From NCBI RefSeq assembly GCF_032854445.1, contig NC_088295.1, positions 40,723,385 to 40,787,384 of the forward strand: a stretch of 64,000 nt of DNA, written 5' to 3'. Origin of the DNA: Liolophura sinensis (Eukaryota > Mollusca > Polyplacophora > Chitonida > Chitonidae). The notes beneath the pieces were generated by a model. That model ran no database searches, had not been told where the DNA came from, and saw nothing but the letters and a program-made list of their open reading frames with translations. Shown here in pieces: positions 46,441 to 59,160 of this stretch. The stretch's first letter is position 1. Every line of letters starts with the position of its first letter. A program made the translations under genes and the position numbers.

Positions 46441-46991
46441 TCAATAAATGATCTAAGCATTAAAGCATGATGTACAGTTAAGACGTTTTCCTACATTTCA
46501 TCCTTAATTGAACATGTTTGTAAAGGTATGCTCATAAACTCTTTTCAGATGTCAGACTAACATTTTTTATCAGTTCTGACGTTTCTTGCCCTTTTGACAG
46601 TCAGCAATGCAGTATACGGCTGGTATTATACTATAAATCACCCATCTTGTTCGGCAAGGTTCCCGCACAATAATTTGTTGTTTTGAACCATAATGTAATG
46701 ATTACTAAGTGCATTACTAATGTCAAGTATATGTACGTGCAATCAGTCGAACGCAGTCAATGCAAAGTCTCTGCCGCGTAACAAATGAGGCTTCTTTGCT
46801 CCAAGGTGGACTGACCAATGTTCTCGTGCAAGGTTTTGAGTAGTAATTAAGTTATACCAGTTTGCTCACAACTGGAGAGTAATGAACAAAGCTTCCCCAT
46901 TGAGATCGTATACATCAGAATTCTTTCTGCTGTCCATTCCTCTTATTTAGTGTCAATGTAGATATACCTATATATTTGTGTCAGCCCTATA

Positions 46992-47265
46992 CAGGGTGTA
47001 CCAGAAGTCGTGCACCATCCTGATTTTCATTTTTTTCTGTGTTTTAGATTTAATACTGATTTTAATTTTTTTTCTCTTTCAGAGTTAATTATGGCTAATA
47101 AACTGACAGTTCAAGAAAGAGTTGAATTGGTTTTTATGTTTGGAAGAGATGGAGCAACACACCGCTCTGTAGCTCAAGCATTGAAACTCAACCTGGATGG
47201 TGTGCGACTTCTTGGACACAATGTATATTACTATCATATTTTCATTTGTTTAGAGTTGTGTATAA
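46992..47265 (+). mobile_element. Mariner-like element, 5' end only
   Basis: TA is followed by 'cagggtgtaccagaagtcgt', a terminal repeat typical of mariner-like and related elements. About 100 bp later an ATG opens MANKLTVQERVELVFMFGRD and GATHRSVAQALKLN, the first helix-turn-helix of such transposases. The frame then leaves the transposase pattern, and no downstream catalytic part or right end was found. Confidence 0.65.
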
Positions 47266-48433
47266 TCTATTCACCTTAAGCCACGTTTGCAAGTCGACAA
47301 GTGGAATGAAAATTCAACACGAATAGGGATAATGCCGATACAGGATTCAGACGACACTATTTGTCGAATGCTACGTTTTGATGAAATGAACTGCCTAGAA
47401 TCAATGGACTTCCTCACCAAAGTATGCAAGTATCCTTTTTTCATCCGGTTATATTTTCTTTTTGTCTCATCCATGTGATTTACGTCTTAAAATGATTATC
47501 TATTGAGATCGCCACGTCAGCCTATAAACTTTTGAAACCATTTCCCCACAAAAAACAAAAAAACAAAATTTAACATCAGGTTTTGTCTGGTAAAGCGATA
47601 ATATGGCATTGTTTCAATCCGGAAAGGTGTAGGAGGAGAATATAGTTTTAAGTATAATAAGTTGTTAACTGGTCATTTCTGCAATAAACAGGAGAGCGCA
47701 TAGATTATTCAGTGTGCTAATGCCTTTTTATCTCTAATTGTCACCTTTTGTAACAAGGCCTGCGTTGAAGAAACATGTGCTAGAGATGACGCGTGCGGAA
47801 ATTTGAGTAGTCAAGATGAAATTATATAACCTTCCTCAAAATTTCCTCACAGCTGTTTATGCCGGATTCATTATCGTAGTAGAAAACAACTTCCACACGA
47901 TAGGCTGATGAACACCTGCCGGTTAAATGGGTTGTATGCGTGGTTAAACTTCGAAGGTGTTTGAATTAGCGGTAAATAGCATCCAAAGTAAAAAAAATTG
48001 CTTGTTGTACGTAGAACGGAAAACTTCGCTAGTTTTCAACGTCCGGGATAGATGAATAGTTGATCTGAAATCGTGCAGGCAACCAGCACAAAATAAAATA
48101 CCATTCTCCATGCCCAAAATTATGACTGGTGTCAAGCAAAAAATACATTCATTATTTTATAACAACGCATTAATATAGGGAAAGATTTATATATTAGAGA
48201 AGATTATAAGTCATACCGTGTGGGTATAGGGCCTACTGCCCGATAATTCATCGAGACGATCGATATTTTCACAAGATCGAAGGACAACGTACAACGAATT
48301 TAATACATTCAAGAGCATATCGGGCAATATTTCTTGAATTAATACCTGTATTTCTGCCAATGCACGCTGCATTTTCACGAACGCTTTGTCAAAGTGCATG
48401 CGACCGGTAGAACGCCGAGACCGACGTCACGAC
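47266..48433. other. Intergenic, nothing recognised
   Basis: No repeat family or gene was recognised. Confidence 0.4.
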
Positions 48434-48758
48434 ATACACTGTGAGAAGAAGAACATGAGTCCCGACTGGGTACCTTGGTTGAGCTGAGAGAAAAATACTT
48501 GCCTTATGTGAACTGCTCGTTAGCCAGAAAGGCACGCGCTCCGCGGATAGCAACGCCGGTTGACAAGGTAGGCTGACAGTTAATAACTTTTCTTGTCTTC
48601 ATTTTCAAAGGAGTTCTAATGAACAACACCACCAACAACATGTGGAAAAAGTGGAATCGATAATGACTAACTAGCAGTTCACCTAAAGGATTTATCTCTC
48701 AGCTCAACCAAGATCCCCAGTCGGGCCTTCTGCTGTTCTTCCCATCGTGTGTGCTTAG
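48434..48758. mobile_element. Foldback element / MITE with about 85-bp arms
   Basis: The left arm (48434-48523) and right arm (48667-48758) are inverted copies with around 80 percent identity. They share 'cccgactgggtaccttggtt' versus reversed 'cccgactggggatcttggtt', then 'gagctgagaga' and 'gtgaactgct.gttag'. The spacer of about 145 bp shows no coding content. Confidence 0.85.
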
Positions 48759-49604
48759 TCTGGTCCCCGTTTCACATAGCGCACGCAGCGCTACGCTGAC
48801 GTAAATGCCATGGCGACATAATACCTGCAATACTGATTACCACGAAAGAAACGTGAACGTAACGTTAGTTTGTGAAATGGGATGTGGTGTGATGAATTTA
48901 TAGTGTGCCTGCTCCTTCGGCTGAAGCGATTAGCGCCATATGACGTCAGGGACAGGGAATCAGCCAACGTGTGTGCCGTGATGCCACCGGCAATTATGCG
49001 CTGTAAAAGAAAATGTAAAAATTAATGATGCATATAACGCGACACCAAATTCAAAACCTTTATGCAGGTGATATAAACTGAAGCTTTTCCATATGGACGA
49101 GAAATTTGGACAAAAAGATTTCACACCCGATAAAAAGAACGATTAAGGATTTACATATTTGACAATTTCAAAAAGTGTGCAAATTTGTACATGACTCTAT
49201 CCCTATTTTACACTGCACAACAGCTAGTCCATCAAGACATCTCTAAGAACAGACTGGAAATGCAGAGCATATCAAGATTACATTAACTGAATATTTTCTT
49301 ATTCTGTCTTACCACTTTACTTCACAGTGGCAAGGAGAACGTTTTTGAATTTTCCACTTAACGAATAAGCTGACTAATATGCTTAATATAAACGAAGATG
49401 TGACCGAATACCAATTTGTAGATATCTAACAATGATCAGAAAAGCATTAGATAGATTACTTTACGTCGTGTGCTAAAGGGTAATATGAAAATTTCAATAA
49501 CCTTTGAGGCAACAGAAGTCCCCTACAAAAGCAGAAGGAAATACGTATCGCTAAGCACTATATCCTGTTCTCGCCGTTATGATCTGAACTTACCCACCCT
49601 CGTG
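48759..49604. other. Intergenic, nothing recognised
   Basis: No feature was recognised. Confidence 0.4.
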
Positions 49605-49735
49605 CTGTGAGGAAACTGGACAGAACCCGGGGGAAACCAATGACCATCCCCATTTTTGTGGCAGACCTTCCCAAGTGCGGCCAAAGAGGAAGTCAGCACG
49701 AATCGGGCGTGAACTCACAATGACCGCGTTGCACC
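49605..49735 (-). mobile_element. SINE fragment, minus strand
   Basis: Reversed central block (gtgaggaaactggacagaac, 'cccgggggaaacc') continues through 'ccttcccaagtgcggccaaa' 'gaggaagtcagcacgaatcg' to the reversed B-box region 'gtgaactcacaatgaccgcg'. The tail is missing. Confidence 0.8.
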
Positions 49736-50339
49736 TATATATTGGTTTGTATCGGTTTGAACGTTTCTTCCATAAAAAACGTGTGGAAAATCTTACCAGG
49801 ATAGCCCCAGGAGCCCGCAAAATGCGCCTGGCGCGATTTCCATGACAACATACATTGAAGAGATGTCTGTAAGAATATTGCAATTAATGTCAAGGGATTT
49901 TCGTCTTCAAAGGCGTCAACAGTTTTGCAAGGACATACAGAGATAATATTTCGACGTGGATAATAGTATCCTGAGCTGTTCGCAGGTTTCAAAAGCCCTT
50001 ATATCGCTGGTAAATCTCAAGGGTTAATTCTTTATGATTTTATTTTGGTTCTGAAAATCGATTGGTCTGTTGCAGATCTTATTTTTGTTTTTGATGTATC
50101 AACCAGGGGAATTCTGATTAAAGTATACCCTGGAACACATAAGTGTTTACTACTGGGTGTATCTCCATAGTTCATATAAATAGAACGCTGTATATAAAAC
50201 GTTAGGTCATGATTCGAACGGAGAATATAAAATGTATCACGCCTCGGATTCATATCAGAGTGAAGCCACCTGTATACAGTACTGGGTGTTTATTTTGTAC
50301 ACGTTTATACTACTACAGACCATGGAGTGCGATTGGGTT
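49736..50339. other. Intergenic, nothing recognised
   Basis: No feature was recognised. Confidence 0.4.
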
Positions 50340-51165
50340 GATCACATTTTTTATTTACATCCATGATGATGTATTCCATGTATACACATATATAACAGTC
50401 CAGGATGATTGAGTTATGCACATTATTTACTACAGTCCATGGTGATTAAGTTGTACACATTTTTACTTACATCCATGATGATATATTCCATGTATACACA
50501 TGTATTACAGTCCAGGGTGATTATGTCCATTATTTACTACAGTCCAGAGTGATTGAGTTGTACATATTCTTTTTTCACCACATTTGGAGAGGAATTGGCT
50601 GTACACCCATGGTGATGTATTCCATATATACACATGTATTACAGCCCTGGGTGATGGAGTTATACACATTAATTCGTGCAGACCATGCAGGGCGATTGGG
50701 TGGTACACATTTATTACTACAGTCCAAGGTAATTGAGTTGTACACGTTTATTACTACAGTTCGGGGTGATTGGGTAGTACACTTTTTTTACGGTATACTC
50801 ATGTAGTACACTGAGGTGATCCTGTTGTTTACATTAATCACTACATTCTAGGATAATTGAGTAACACACATTAATTAGTACAGACCATGCACGGCGATTG
50901 TGCTGTACACGTGTGTTACTTCAGTACCAGGTGATTGGCCTGTACACATTTATTACTACGGCCAGGGGTGATTTGGTTGTACACATTTATTACTACAGCC
51001 CGAGATGATTGGGCTGTACACATTTATTACTACAGCCCAGGGTGATTGGGCTGTACACATTTATTACTTAAGTCCGCGGTGATTGTGTTGTACACATTTA
51101 TTACCACAGCCTTGGGTGATTGGGTTGTACACATTTATTACCACAGCCCAGGGTGATGTATTCCA
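50340..51165 (+). repeat. Minisatellite, unit about 38 bp
   Basis: Units of the form 'gtacacatttattactacag' 'cccagggtgattgggtt' follow each other. They are regular (37-38 bp) from about 50930 and increasingly degraded to the left, where higher-order units with 'gatgtattccatgtatacac' are interspersed. Confidence 0.92.
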
Positions 51166-52769
51166 TATATTCCTGTGCAAAGATGAGCTAGTATAGTGTA
51201 TTCGTTTTAGAGAGTCGATTATACAGTATTCAGCTGTCCTTCATACTAGCTACCGAACTTGCCTTTAATCAGTGACACGTAACACCACAAGCTCTACACA
51301 TTGATATGTTTGACGTTCATAGTTTTGCTAGGAAAATGAAGTTAGAACGCTTTTGCTAATTCATAATGTTAAAATCCAGAAATTTGCTTTCAACGACAAG
51401 AACCAATTGCTTCGGGTGACGTCATAATTATTTTAAAACATGGTGGCATGCTGGTTACCGTGCGGAGTTCAACATGTTTTGAAGGAGGGTGACACCAGTT
51501 ACCTGAACTGCTGTTGACTTTACTGTAAACCCTGTTTCTGATACTGCCATATTTGAAATCCTTCGCATGTTTTAATATAATATAACCTTAATAAATGAAT
51601 TTTACTTCATCTCTTGTAGCATATGATCTCACGGCAGTATAGTTTCAGATATGGCTATTAGAAAATTAAAGCCATCTAGTTATCCGCAGAGACAGTAATG
51701 TAGGCTGTGTTATTGCATAGACCTTGTTGGTGCAGCTATTGTAGGACAAATTACTCTCCACGCCCATTGTCTAGCATGTAACTTTTGAATAACTATGACG
51801 TCACCCGATGCAATGAGTTCTTGGTCTTTAAGCCAAGCTTTAACATTGTGAATTAAAAAAAAGTATTCTAACGGAAATTCCTTGTAACAACATGGACGTC
51901 CAACGTATCAATGTGTAGAGCTTGGATCGTTATGTGACTAAAAATATCTATCGCTCTGTTTGTCTTGAGAATGATGTACTCGCTTCACCAGGTCACGCGG
52001 CAGTCCGAGTCTTCAAGAGATTAAGCTATAGAACAGATAAAAGACGAAAACGCTGAACATTTGCCGTGCAAGGGCCAAAATACGCTTAAAGTTAACAGCC
52101 AAATTTTCAAAAAGGTCTGTCTTTATCCCAGATTAACACCAGCTGTATTATGCAAAATATCTCTATTACAGTATAGTCCTACATTGTACACCTCATGTTG
52201 GCCTTGCTAAATGTCAACCAAAGTCATTTACTTACTTGAGACTGATATTGAATTCCTGAAGCCTGTCACTGAAGGAAATTAGTTGCCTCTGTACTTCAGA
52301 GATCTATAGTGAATACCCAATCCTCTTACTTCATACAAATCCATTCAGCGGGTCAATGTGCCATCTCTTCCAAATCTAATCATAGCAGGGCTTTGATGCG
52401 TTCGGATAAAATTGTGACTTTCTCTATTTCCGACATTACATAAATACCGGCATAGTGTTTATTTTAACAGACATGCTCATCTTTTAAAGCGTTCATTACT
52501 TTATCTAACTTAGCATTTCGATGTTTTAGTTGTGACGAAAGGCAATTGCTGCTTTACAACGCATTTCCCTTTGGGGAAATACAGCCTATGTATAATCCAT
52601 TACAGCGGTACAACACAGAAATTAAATTTTACATGTATGCATAAAGTGTACTGTAAATCTGCTTAAAATGTATTTAACGCCTAAATGTTTTATTTCCATG
52701 TCCATTAAAGTTATCATTCCTCGGGAAGTGTACCAATTCACGTCGTGATGAAAATGTCAAATAAACCGC
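51166..52769. other. Intergenic, nothing recognised
   Basis: No repeat or gene was recognised. Confidence 0.4.
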
Positions 52770-52935
52770 ATGCAGCTCACAAAAAACACTTGTGTCTTAT
52801 GAACTCAAAGTTGTGTTTTTTCCAGCAAAAGTCTTGTGTCCTACTTGAACAACTATATCTTGTGTTGAATTAATACTTCACATTTATTTAACACATGTTT
52901 GTCTTGGGGTAACACATTTCTGTGTTGAATGAAGC

Positions 52936-53068
52936 AACAAAAGTTGTTGTGTTAGATCTCAACACAAGTTGTTGTGTTAGATTTCCACACAAGTTGTTGT
53001 GTTAGATTTCAACACAAGTTGTTGTGTTAGATTTCAACACAAGTTGTTGTGTTAGATTTCAACACAAG
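52936..53068. repeat. 25-bp tandem repeat of small hairpins, five copies
   Basis: The unit contains AACACAAGTTGTTGTGTT, a perfect 7-bp stem (AACACAA/TTGTGTT) with a 4-base loop, followed by AGATTTC. The central GTTGTTG starts at 52943, 52968, 52993, 53018 and 53043, exactly 25 bp apart. The preceding 160 bp are also rich in TTGTGTT and AACACA words. Confidence 0.9.
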
Positions 53069-56000
53069 CGTTCTTTGTGTGAGTCTAAACATTTTACCAA
53101 AGTATGAGTTCAGAGAACCCTACGTACCACTTTGGTGAAATGCCGCGAACATTGCACAAAGCTCTTCTGGAAGAATAAATACCTTCATATTATTCTAGGC
53201 TGTATACTTTTTTGAATGCGAATCGAAGCGATAATCATATGGATTAAGCATCCAGTGAGAAGGCTCGTTTAACCTCGGGGTAATTATAATCATCGAATGG
53301 ATACTGGGGACAGCTAGGAAACACAGTTAGCGAAGGGAGTCCAAATCTCCTACGCCGTGCTCGCGTTTTTAAGAGAAACTCCTATGGTCGCCAAAAAGCT
53401 TGTGCACAACGAAAGCCAGGAAGTAAACAACCAGATTGGGATCCATTTCTGCTGGATCTTCCATTATGATGTTTCCTGTGTCATGTTCAAATCTGGTTGA
53501 TCTTAGAGGATATCAAGTGCATGTCAGCCTGGGGCAGCACCAGGTTTTTTGCTATGCTGCACATTAACCCTGGAACCTCGGGGGTCGTGTTGTGTTTATT
53601 CAGATAACATATGCCCTCAAGTTTTAGAGAAAGTTGCGAATGAAAATGTTTTTTGCACAGCCTGCCAATATAAGTCGTACTTAACATTTTTTCAGTCGTA
53701 TGATGAGGAGGTGTGTGCACATATATTGTTTTTTTTTTGCGGCAGGGTGAGTCTGGTGATAACAAGCTGTGAACGACTCTTTGTACACCTGTCAATTCTC
53801 ACCTTTGTGCCGTGAGTCTCAAGTTTTTGTTTATTCGGCTTGTGTTTCAATTTGCATATTTCATTTATTCTATACAGATAATACATATCACACTCGACCG
53901 TGAGGGAAAGTGGATTTGAACTGATGATGTGCGTTAGTATATCTATAGGATAAAGTCAGAGCGTTTGATCTCCTATGCTATACTGATATATGTACCTTGC
54001 AACTAGTGACTCCTGACTCCTAATATGCAGTTGCTATATACGTGACCGTGAATCAATAATAAATTGTTTGCTGTGGTTTTAATATGATGTATGATTCGAA
54101 TATTTCAAATATTTTGATTCTAATCTTTCGTTCACTTCACCAAACATTTAAGACTTTTTATATCCGATGGCCTTTGCTGCTTGGCAGCGCTCTAATATAA
54201 CTTTATAGGTGTTCCAGATGTGGACGAAACCTTAATTACAAAGTTCTATTTTTACTTTTCATAAATGAGAACTAAATGCTATCAGTTTCTCACACTGAAA
54301 ATAAAGCTACAATGTACCCAGGTATTAGAAAACGAGAGTGCAAAAACCTGCACAAATTTTTCTTGTATTCAGTTATTTCACAGCAAAGAAAGCCAAATAC
54401 CACGACACGACAACACAGCCTGCTGGTCTCCATTAGTCGGGATGGAAGACGAGCGAGGTACAAATGTACTGGCGGATATCCTTAAAGATGACATCAGGCT
54501 GTGCTGAATAAATGAACAGACAACTCTATATACTGTATTGTGCTGTGTGTGGATGACCCCAGAAAACACATATTGTTGGCTGAGGCTATAACCCTCACAA
54601 CTTACACCACAGCATGTCTGTCACTTTCACGTAGGCTACACGTGCGCTATGGACAAAAACAATAAGTTACTTACAGAAGTCAGTTGAAAAGCATAACGCT
54701 TTTAAATGTGTTCCTGAGAGATTTCATTTTGCACGTCAAAGGCCAGAGGAGCTTATATTTTTGCCAACTTTTATTTACCTGTCTGTCCGTCTTTGATCTA
54801 ATTGTTTGTGAATTCATTTCGTTTGTTTTACAGTAACTTCGCCGAAAAAGTTGTCACGAGTCACAATTTGTCACAAGTTGTTGTTTACCATCCAAATCGT
54901 TGTTGTTGTTTTTTCAGCAAGAATAAAATCCTGTTTTATAAACAGAGTTCCAAGCTGAGTAAAAATGTATTTTTACAGTGTAGTATAAGGTCCTAATGTA
55001 GCTATCCACATTGTCTGTGCTATTGCCTGCAACTCCGGATGATATAACCTAGTTTCATTGATGCTAATAGATCAACAAATTTAACTCCTCTGTCAGCATG
55101 AAAACGTCATTGGTTAATGTATAGTATGCCGATGTATTATGCTGAACCATGTGGGCATTTGGTAGTTTAGCTTTTGTATTACTAAGTTAAAAGCCATGAC
55201 CTAATGCGTCCAATAATACTGTTTATTTCGTCTTGCCATCCATTTAACAGCAATTAAATTAGGGTAATGGACTATAAATGTGCCTTGTGTTGGTCTTTTG
55301 ATTCGGACATTTTTCGGTATGAACAAATATTTAAAGTAATACCTATATATATTTACTCTGTCTTACATGAGGTAAACACCGTCGTTTCATGCTTTTTGTG
55401 CTCTTAATTTCAACAATTAACAGCCCTGCAGTATGCTGAAACCAACCGCCTTTGGCAGAAAGTGTTTTTGTCGTGAAGAATTGTTCGTGTTGTCACCAGC
55501 CTTTGCAATTAAGCAATAATTCAACAATAGCAGAGATAAAGATCGACTATATATGTGCTTGTTAACAGCTAATTTACCATTAATGCGGTATCAAGGACAT
55601 CTCCAGTGTCAATGACCAATACGTTAGTCTTGAGTGGTGCACTTAAGTGTTAGTTTTCTAGCCTTTCTAGCCGATTGAATTCCAGTAATGAACGCTTAAG
55701 GCAGAACAGCCTTGATACTGGGGTTCCGCATACATTCGCCATCCAGGCAAAATATAGGCCTTTAACAATGCTGCTTTACTGTGTCTCTAAGCCATTCAGT
55801 CTGCGTGTAACATGTTGACTGTTTTCTGAGACGTATAAAGATAATCTGAAAACCCATACTACTAGGCAAATACAGCATCAAAATTCCTGTTTTTTTTTAC
55901 ATATTTATCTTCTATTTAAATTGGTTAATTCTTCCTACGTTGCAAACGTTCATTGCTTTGGTGAATTCTTGAATGAACTGTATAATGTTAAACATAATTT

Positions 56001-56664
56001 ATGTAATGCTTTCACTATCTCCAAGATTTCGACTAAAGCTGAATAAATTGGTCAATAGAACCTTTCCGTATATAAGCCTTTTGGTACAATAACACGTTTG
56101 CTATATGCATTGGCTTCAGGAAGCTTGAGGGTAAAGAAGCGCACGTAGTGCATAATGTACACGTCCATATCACGGGGACTTCATGGCGGTGGTGATTCTA
56201 CACTCATAGGGACTCGGGGCTATGCATCGCTAATCAGATACCTGACCAAACAGATCAGCGGTCTGATGATTAATATTAGTAAAGCAACACAAGGCTTCGA
56301 AGCTGAAGACTGAGGTGTAGAGCATTTGTTTCTAACGTGCCAGATCAGCTACGTGGTCAAGAAGGCCTCTGAACGTCAAGTAGCGTGTAGGAACTGAGAT
56401 GGAAGGAAGGTGGCCAACTTCTGGTGTGACGCACCAAAGGAGAGGCGCGGAGACACGACACGTGTTGATGAGTAACTCGAGCACCTGGATGCAACGGCGA
56501 GCCAGCTGTGTGTAGGGATCACGGAAGCTGTCACATTGGTCAGATGGATCAGCAGTACATTCGAACATCTGCGGATCAGGATTGATAAGGGATCAGGAAT
56601 GACGTGCTGTGACTCTGACAAGTTACCCACTGCATATTATCATGGTTGGACATGACGAGCTTAA
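53069..56664. other. Intergenic, with likely upstream region of the GPCR gene
   Basis: No gene or repeat was recognised before about 56.1 kb. From 56300 to 56650 the sequence is less AT-rich and has overlapping minus-strand open frames (56332-56568 and 56376-56630). I take these as non-coding 5' UTR or promoter of the receptor gene, since they overlap in two frames without known motifs. Confidence 0.4.
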
Positions 56665-56730
56665 ATCGTCAGAAGGTGTGGACATCGACAGACAAACACA
56701 TACTTTGTGCGGCGACACCTGACTCTGGAA

Positions 56731-57044
56731 ATGAACAAGACTGTATACCCAGAGGATCGGCGGTTCCTCTCCCTCGGACCAGATTCCAAGGGAGCAGTGA
56801 CGTGGGGTCCGGCGGGATACATCACCACAGGAGCTATAATGACAATCATTGGTATAACAGCCACCATCGGTAATGGGAGTATCTTGTCTATGTTTTTGCT
56901 CAATCGGAAGTTGATTACCCCTACCAATGCCCTAATAATGGCCCTGTGCCTGAGCGACCTTCTAATCTGTGTATGTGGACTTCCTTTGGGTGCGGCCTCC
57001 AACTACGCCAGCCGCTGGCTCTTCGGCGAGGGAGGATGCGTGTG
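56731..57044 (+). CDS. Opsin-like class A GPCR, first coding exon (partial gene)
   Basis: From the first in-frame ATG (56731) the exon encodes about 104 residues. It has a short N-terminus with an N-glycosylation site (MNKT), TM1 with the Gly-Asn motif (ITATIGNGSILSMFLL), a basic first intracellular loop with TPTN, and TM2 with the conserved LSDLL Asp. The extracellular part reads RWLFGEGGCVW and contains the Cys that forms the conserved disulfide at TM3. The W-x-FG-x-x-GC pattern after TM2 is typical of opsins and near relatives. It ends in phase 2 at donor GTAAGA (57045). The frame is open upstream to 56665 without another Met. The lysine that binds retinal would be in TM7, which is not in the window, so the opsin call remains a similarity-based inference; an orphan amine- or melatonin-type receptor is possible. 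Confidence 0.75.
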
Positions 57045-58188
57045 GTAAGAAGCTTAAAGTTTGAAGTTTTTAAGTTTTAACAACTGTGCACCAGAGAGTC
57101 GAAGATACACATGTTGCGTCCTTGCCACACAGGATGTTTTGCCAAATTGTTGCAGGGCTCAAGTTATACTCATAAAAACATTTAAATGCATTTTGGCAAT
57201 TGCGTTCCAGAGAAAATAAAAAACACGATTTGTGTCCTTTTGTTAAAAGTATTTTTTAAAATTTTGTGAATCTGTTGGTGGGCTCTGGTTATAACCTTGA
57301 AAACCATGCTAGATACTGTTCCTTCCAGAAAAAAGTTCTTAATTTTGGGCCAGTTTCTTTCTTTCTTCCTCTCTGAAGTAAGTGTTACTCACAATGCATC
57401 TGAAATTAACTTAAATGAATTTTTTACATTGTATTGCATGCGTATCATTTATGTTCCTCCTAGATACGCCTGATCTTCAAAACCCCCAAAACGGCAATTC
57501 GCGATGAAGACTGTACAATCGCGTATTGCTCACAGCCTATTATATGTTGGAGTTCGGTCCAATGACGGACAAAATATACACGTTTTCTTTGTTTTTTTTG
57601 TTTTGTTTTTTTATTTTTTTTTGGCAACCGTTGGATGCTAGAGGCAACATCTGAATTTCTCTTAACTTCAATTAAGTTCACAACAGAAGTGGGAAAAATT
57701 CACCAACCATCAGTTTCTGGCCACTGTTGGATAACAATCAGTTTGTAAATCAAATCTTTTTAATCGATACATGTCCACTGTACTCCTTGAAATGAAGATT
57801 TCATGATTTCATTTCCAACTCAACCGTTAATACACAATCCAGTTATTATGTAACAGAAATATTGTCGTGGGCACTTATCTTACAAGAATAAGCTTGTTAT
57901 AAGAAAGGAAACACATTAAGTAAATGTTCTAGGCGTTCGTGAACAGAATCCAGATTTAGTAAGGAATGTTCTTCAGTTTATTCTGAACTCTCATCGTTCT
58001 GATTTATTCTTTCGTTATAATTAGTTGTATTCAGGCTATGTTTGACATGCCATACAAACTGAGGCTAATATGTTTATAACACTATAAGGCTGGGTATAAT
58101 GGTCAACAAAAGTTTTAAGTGTACACTAAAAATATATATTCCTGTAACCCGATCGTATGTATTTCTTTTGTTTCCATCTATGTTTTGT
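57045..58188. other. Intron of the GPCR gene (inferred), nothing recognised
   Basis: A T-rich tract lies at about 57588-57622. I found no exon with a TM3 DRY-type motif here or further on. Confidence 0.45.
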
Positions 58189-58397
58189 GACCCAGGAGCC
58201 TCTCACCAATGCGGTCGCTGTGAGTTCAAGTCCAGCTTATGCTGGCTTCCTCTCCGGCCGTAAGTGGGAAGGTCCGCCAGCAACCTGCGGATGGTCGTGG
58301 GTTTCCCCCGGGCTCTGCCCGGTTTCCTCTCACCATAATGCTGGCCGCCGTCGTATAAGTGAAATATTCTTGAGTACGGCGTAAAACACCAATCAAA

Positions 58398-58428
<31 letters not shown>
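58189..58428 (+). mobile_element. 5'-truncated SINE with target-site duplication
   Basis: Begins inside the head at 'gacccaggagcctctcacca' and is otherwise close to the 22133 copy, with an extended (AAAT)n tail. The 13-bp direct repeat atctatgttttgt flanks it at 58176-58188 and 58429-58441. Few differences from the other copies suggest a recent insertion. Confidence 0.95.
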
Positions 58429-58734
58429 ATCTATGTTTTGTTTATCTATTGTTTCATCTGCATGCCATCCTATATCTCCAGTAGACATCAAATATATTTC
58501 CTTTTATTCTTCTGATGATTTTCTGTTCTGACGGATTTTGTAATAAAAAACGAACATGTGTGGAGCACAGCACAGCATTTAAACGTCAACTATTTTTTGT
58601 TCTTTCATATTTTATTGAGAGTCACAGCTGTATGCGTATCCATATATCTTTTCTGGATCACATCAGGAAATTTACATTAGATTACATATTTGCCGACTGC
58701 TATTCCAGCAGAGCAAATTAAATTGTGATTATGT

Positions 58735-59025
58735 ACTGTCAAGCGCGCGACTCCAGACGGTCGACACTCAAGTTCCGGGTTCAATTCCGGTCTTGGGCAA
58801 AAGGCAGAGAATTTTTATATCTTCAATGCACTCCTTGTGTTTTTTGGTGAGATAGTGGAGCAGGTGGAGTCGTTGAAGACGACTTGCATTCTACCAGTAT
58901 TGCAAACAAGTCTGTTTAACTTGCTCAAGGTCCGTGGTTTACCCATGCACACGTGGTTTCCAGGATGAAAAAAATTTACCTCCGTTGATATGCGTAAAAC
59001 CCATTTAACATCAAGAAAACACCAT
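58735..59025 (+). mobile_element. tRNA-derived SINE, third type
   Basis: Head with 'gtcaagcgcgcgactccaga' and B box 'ccgggttcaattccgg', a body containing 'tttaacttgctcaaggtccg' and 'tggtttacccatgc' (compare 24530-24669), and an end 'gatatgcgtaaaacccattt' resembling a SINE tail. Confidence 0.6.
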
Positions 59026-59064
59026 TTCTAAAGCAAAATGATGTATACATGTAACATAAGGTTT

Positions 59065-59160
59065 CATTTGATTTGATTTTTTGGTATTTATTTGGGTAGC
59101 CTTTCATGCTGTACTCAAGAATATTTCACTTATACGACTGCGGCCAGCATGATGGGCAAT
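59065..59160 (-). mobile_element. SINE tail, minus strand
   Basis: 'tgctgtactcaagaatattt' followed by CACTTATACGACTGCGGCCAG is the reversed tail; the TTTATTT end is degraded. Confidence 0.75.

Noticed and set aside
56332-56630. Minus-strand coding sequence upstream of the receptor exon
   Set aside because: Two overlapping frames of similar quality without recognisable motifs; the position fits the 5' UTR or promoter of the receptor gene better.
58735-58800. Possible functional tRNA gene (B box GGTTCAATTCC)
   Set aside because: No acceptor-stem pairing or anticodon arm can be drawn, and the segment continues into a SINE body.
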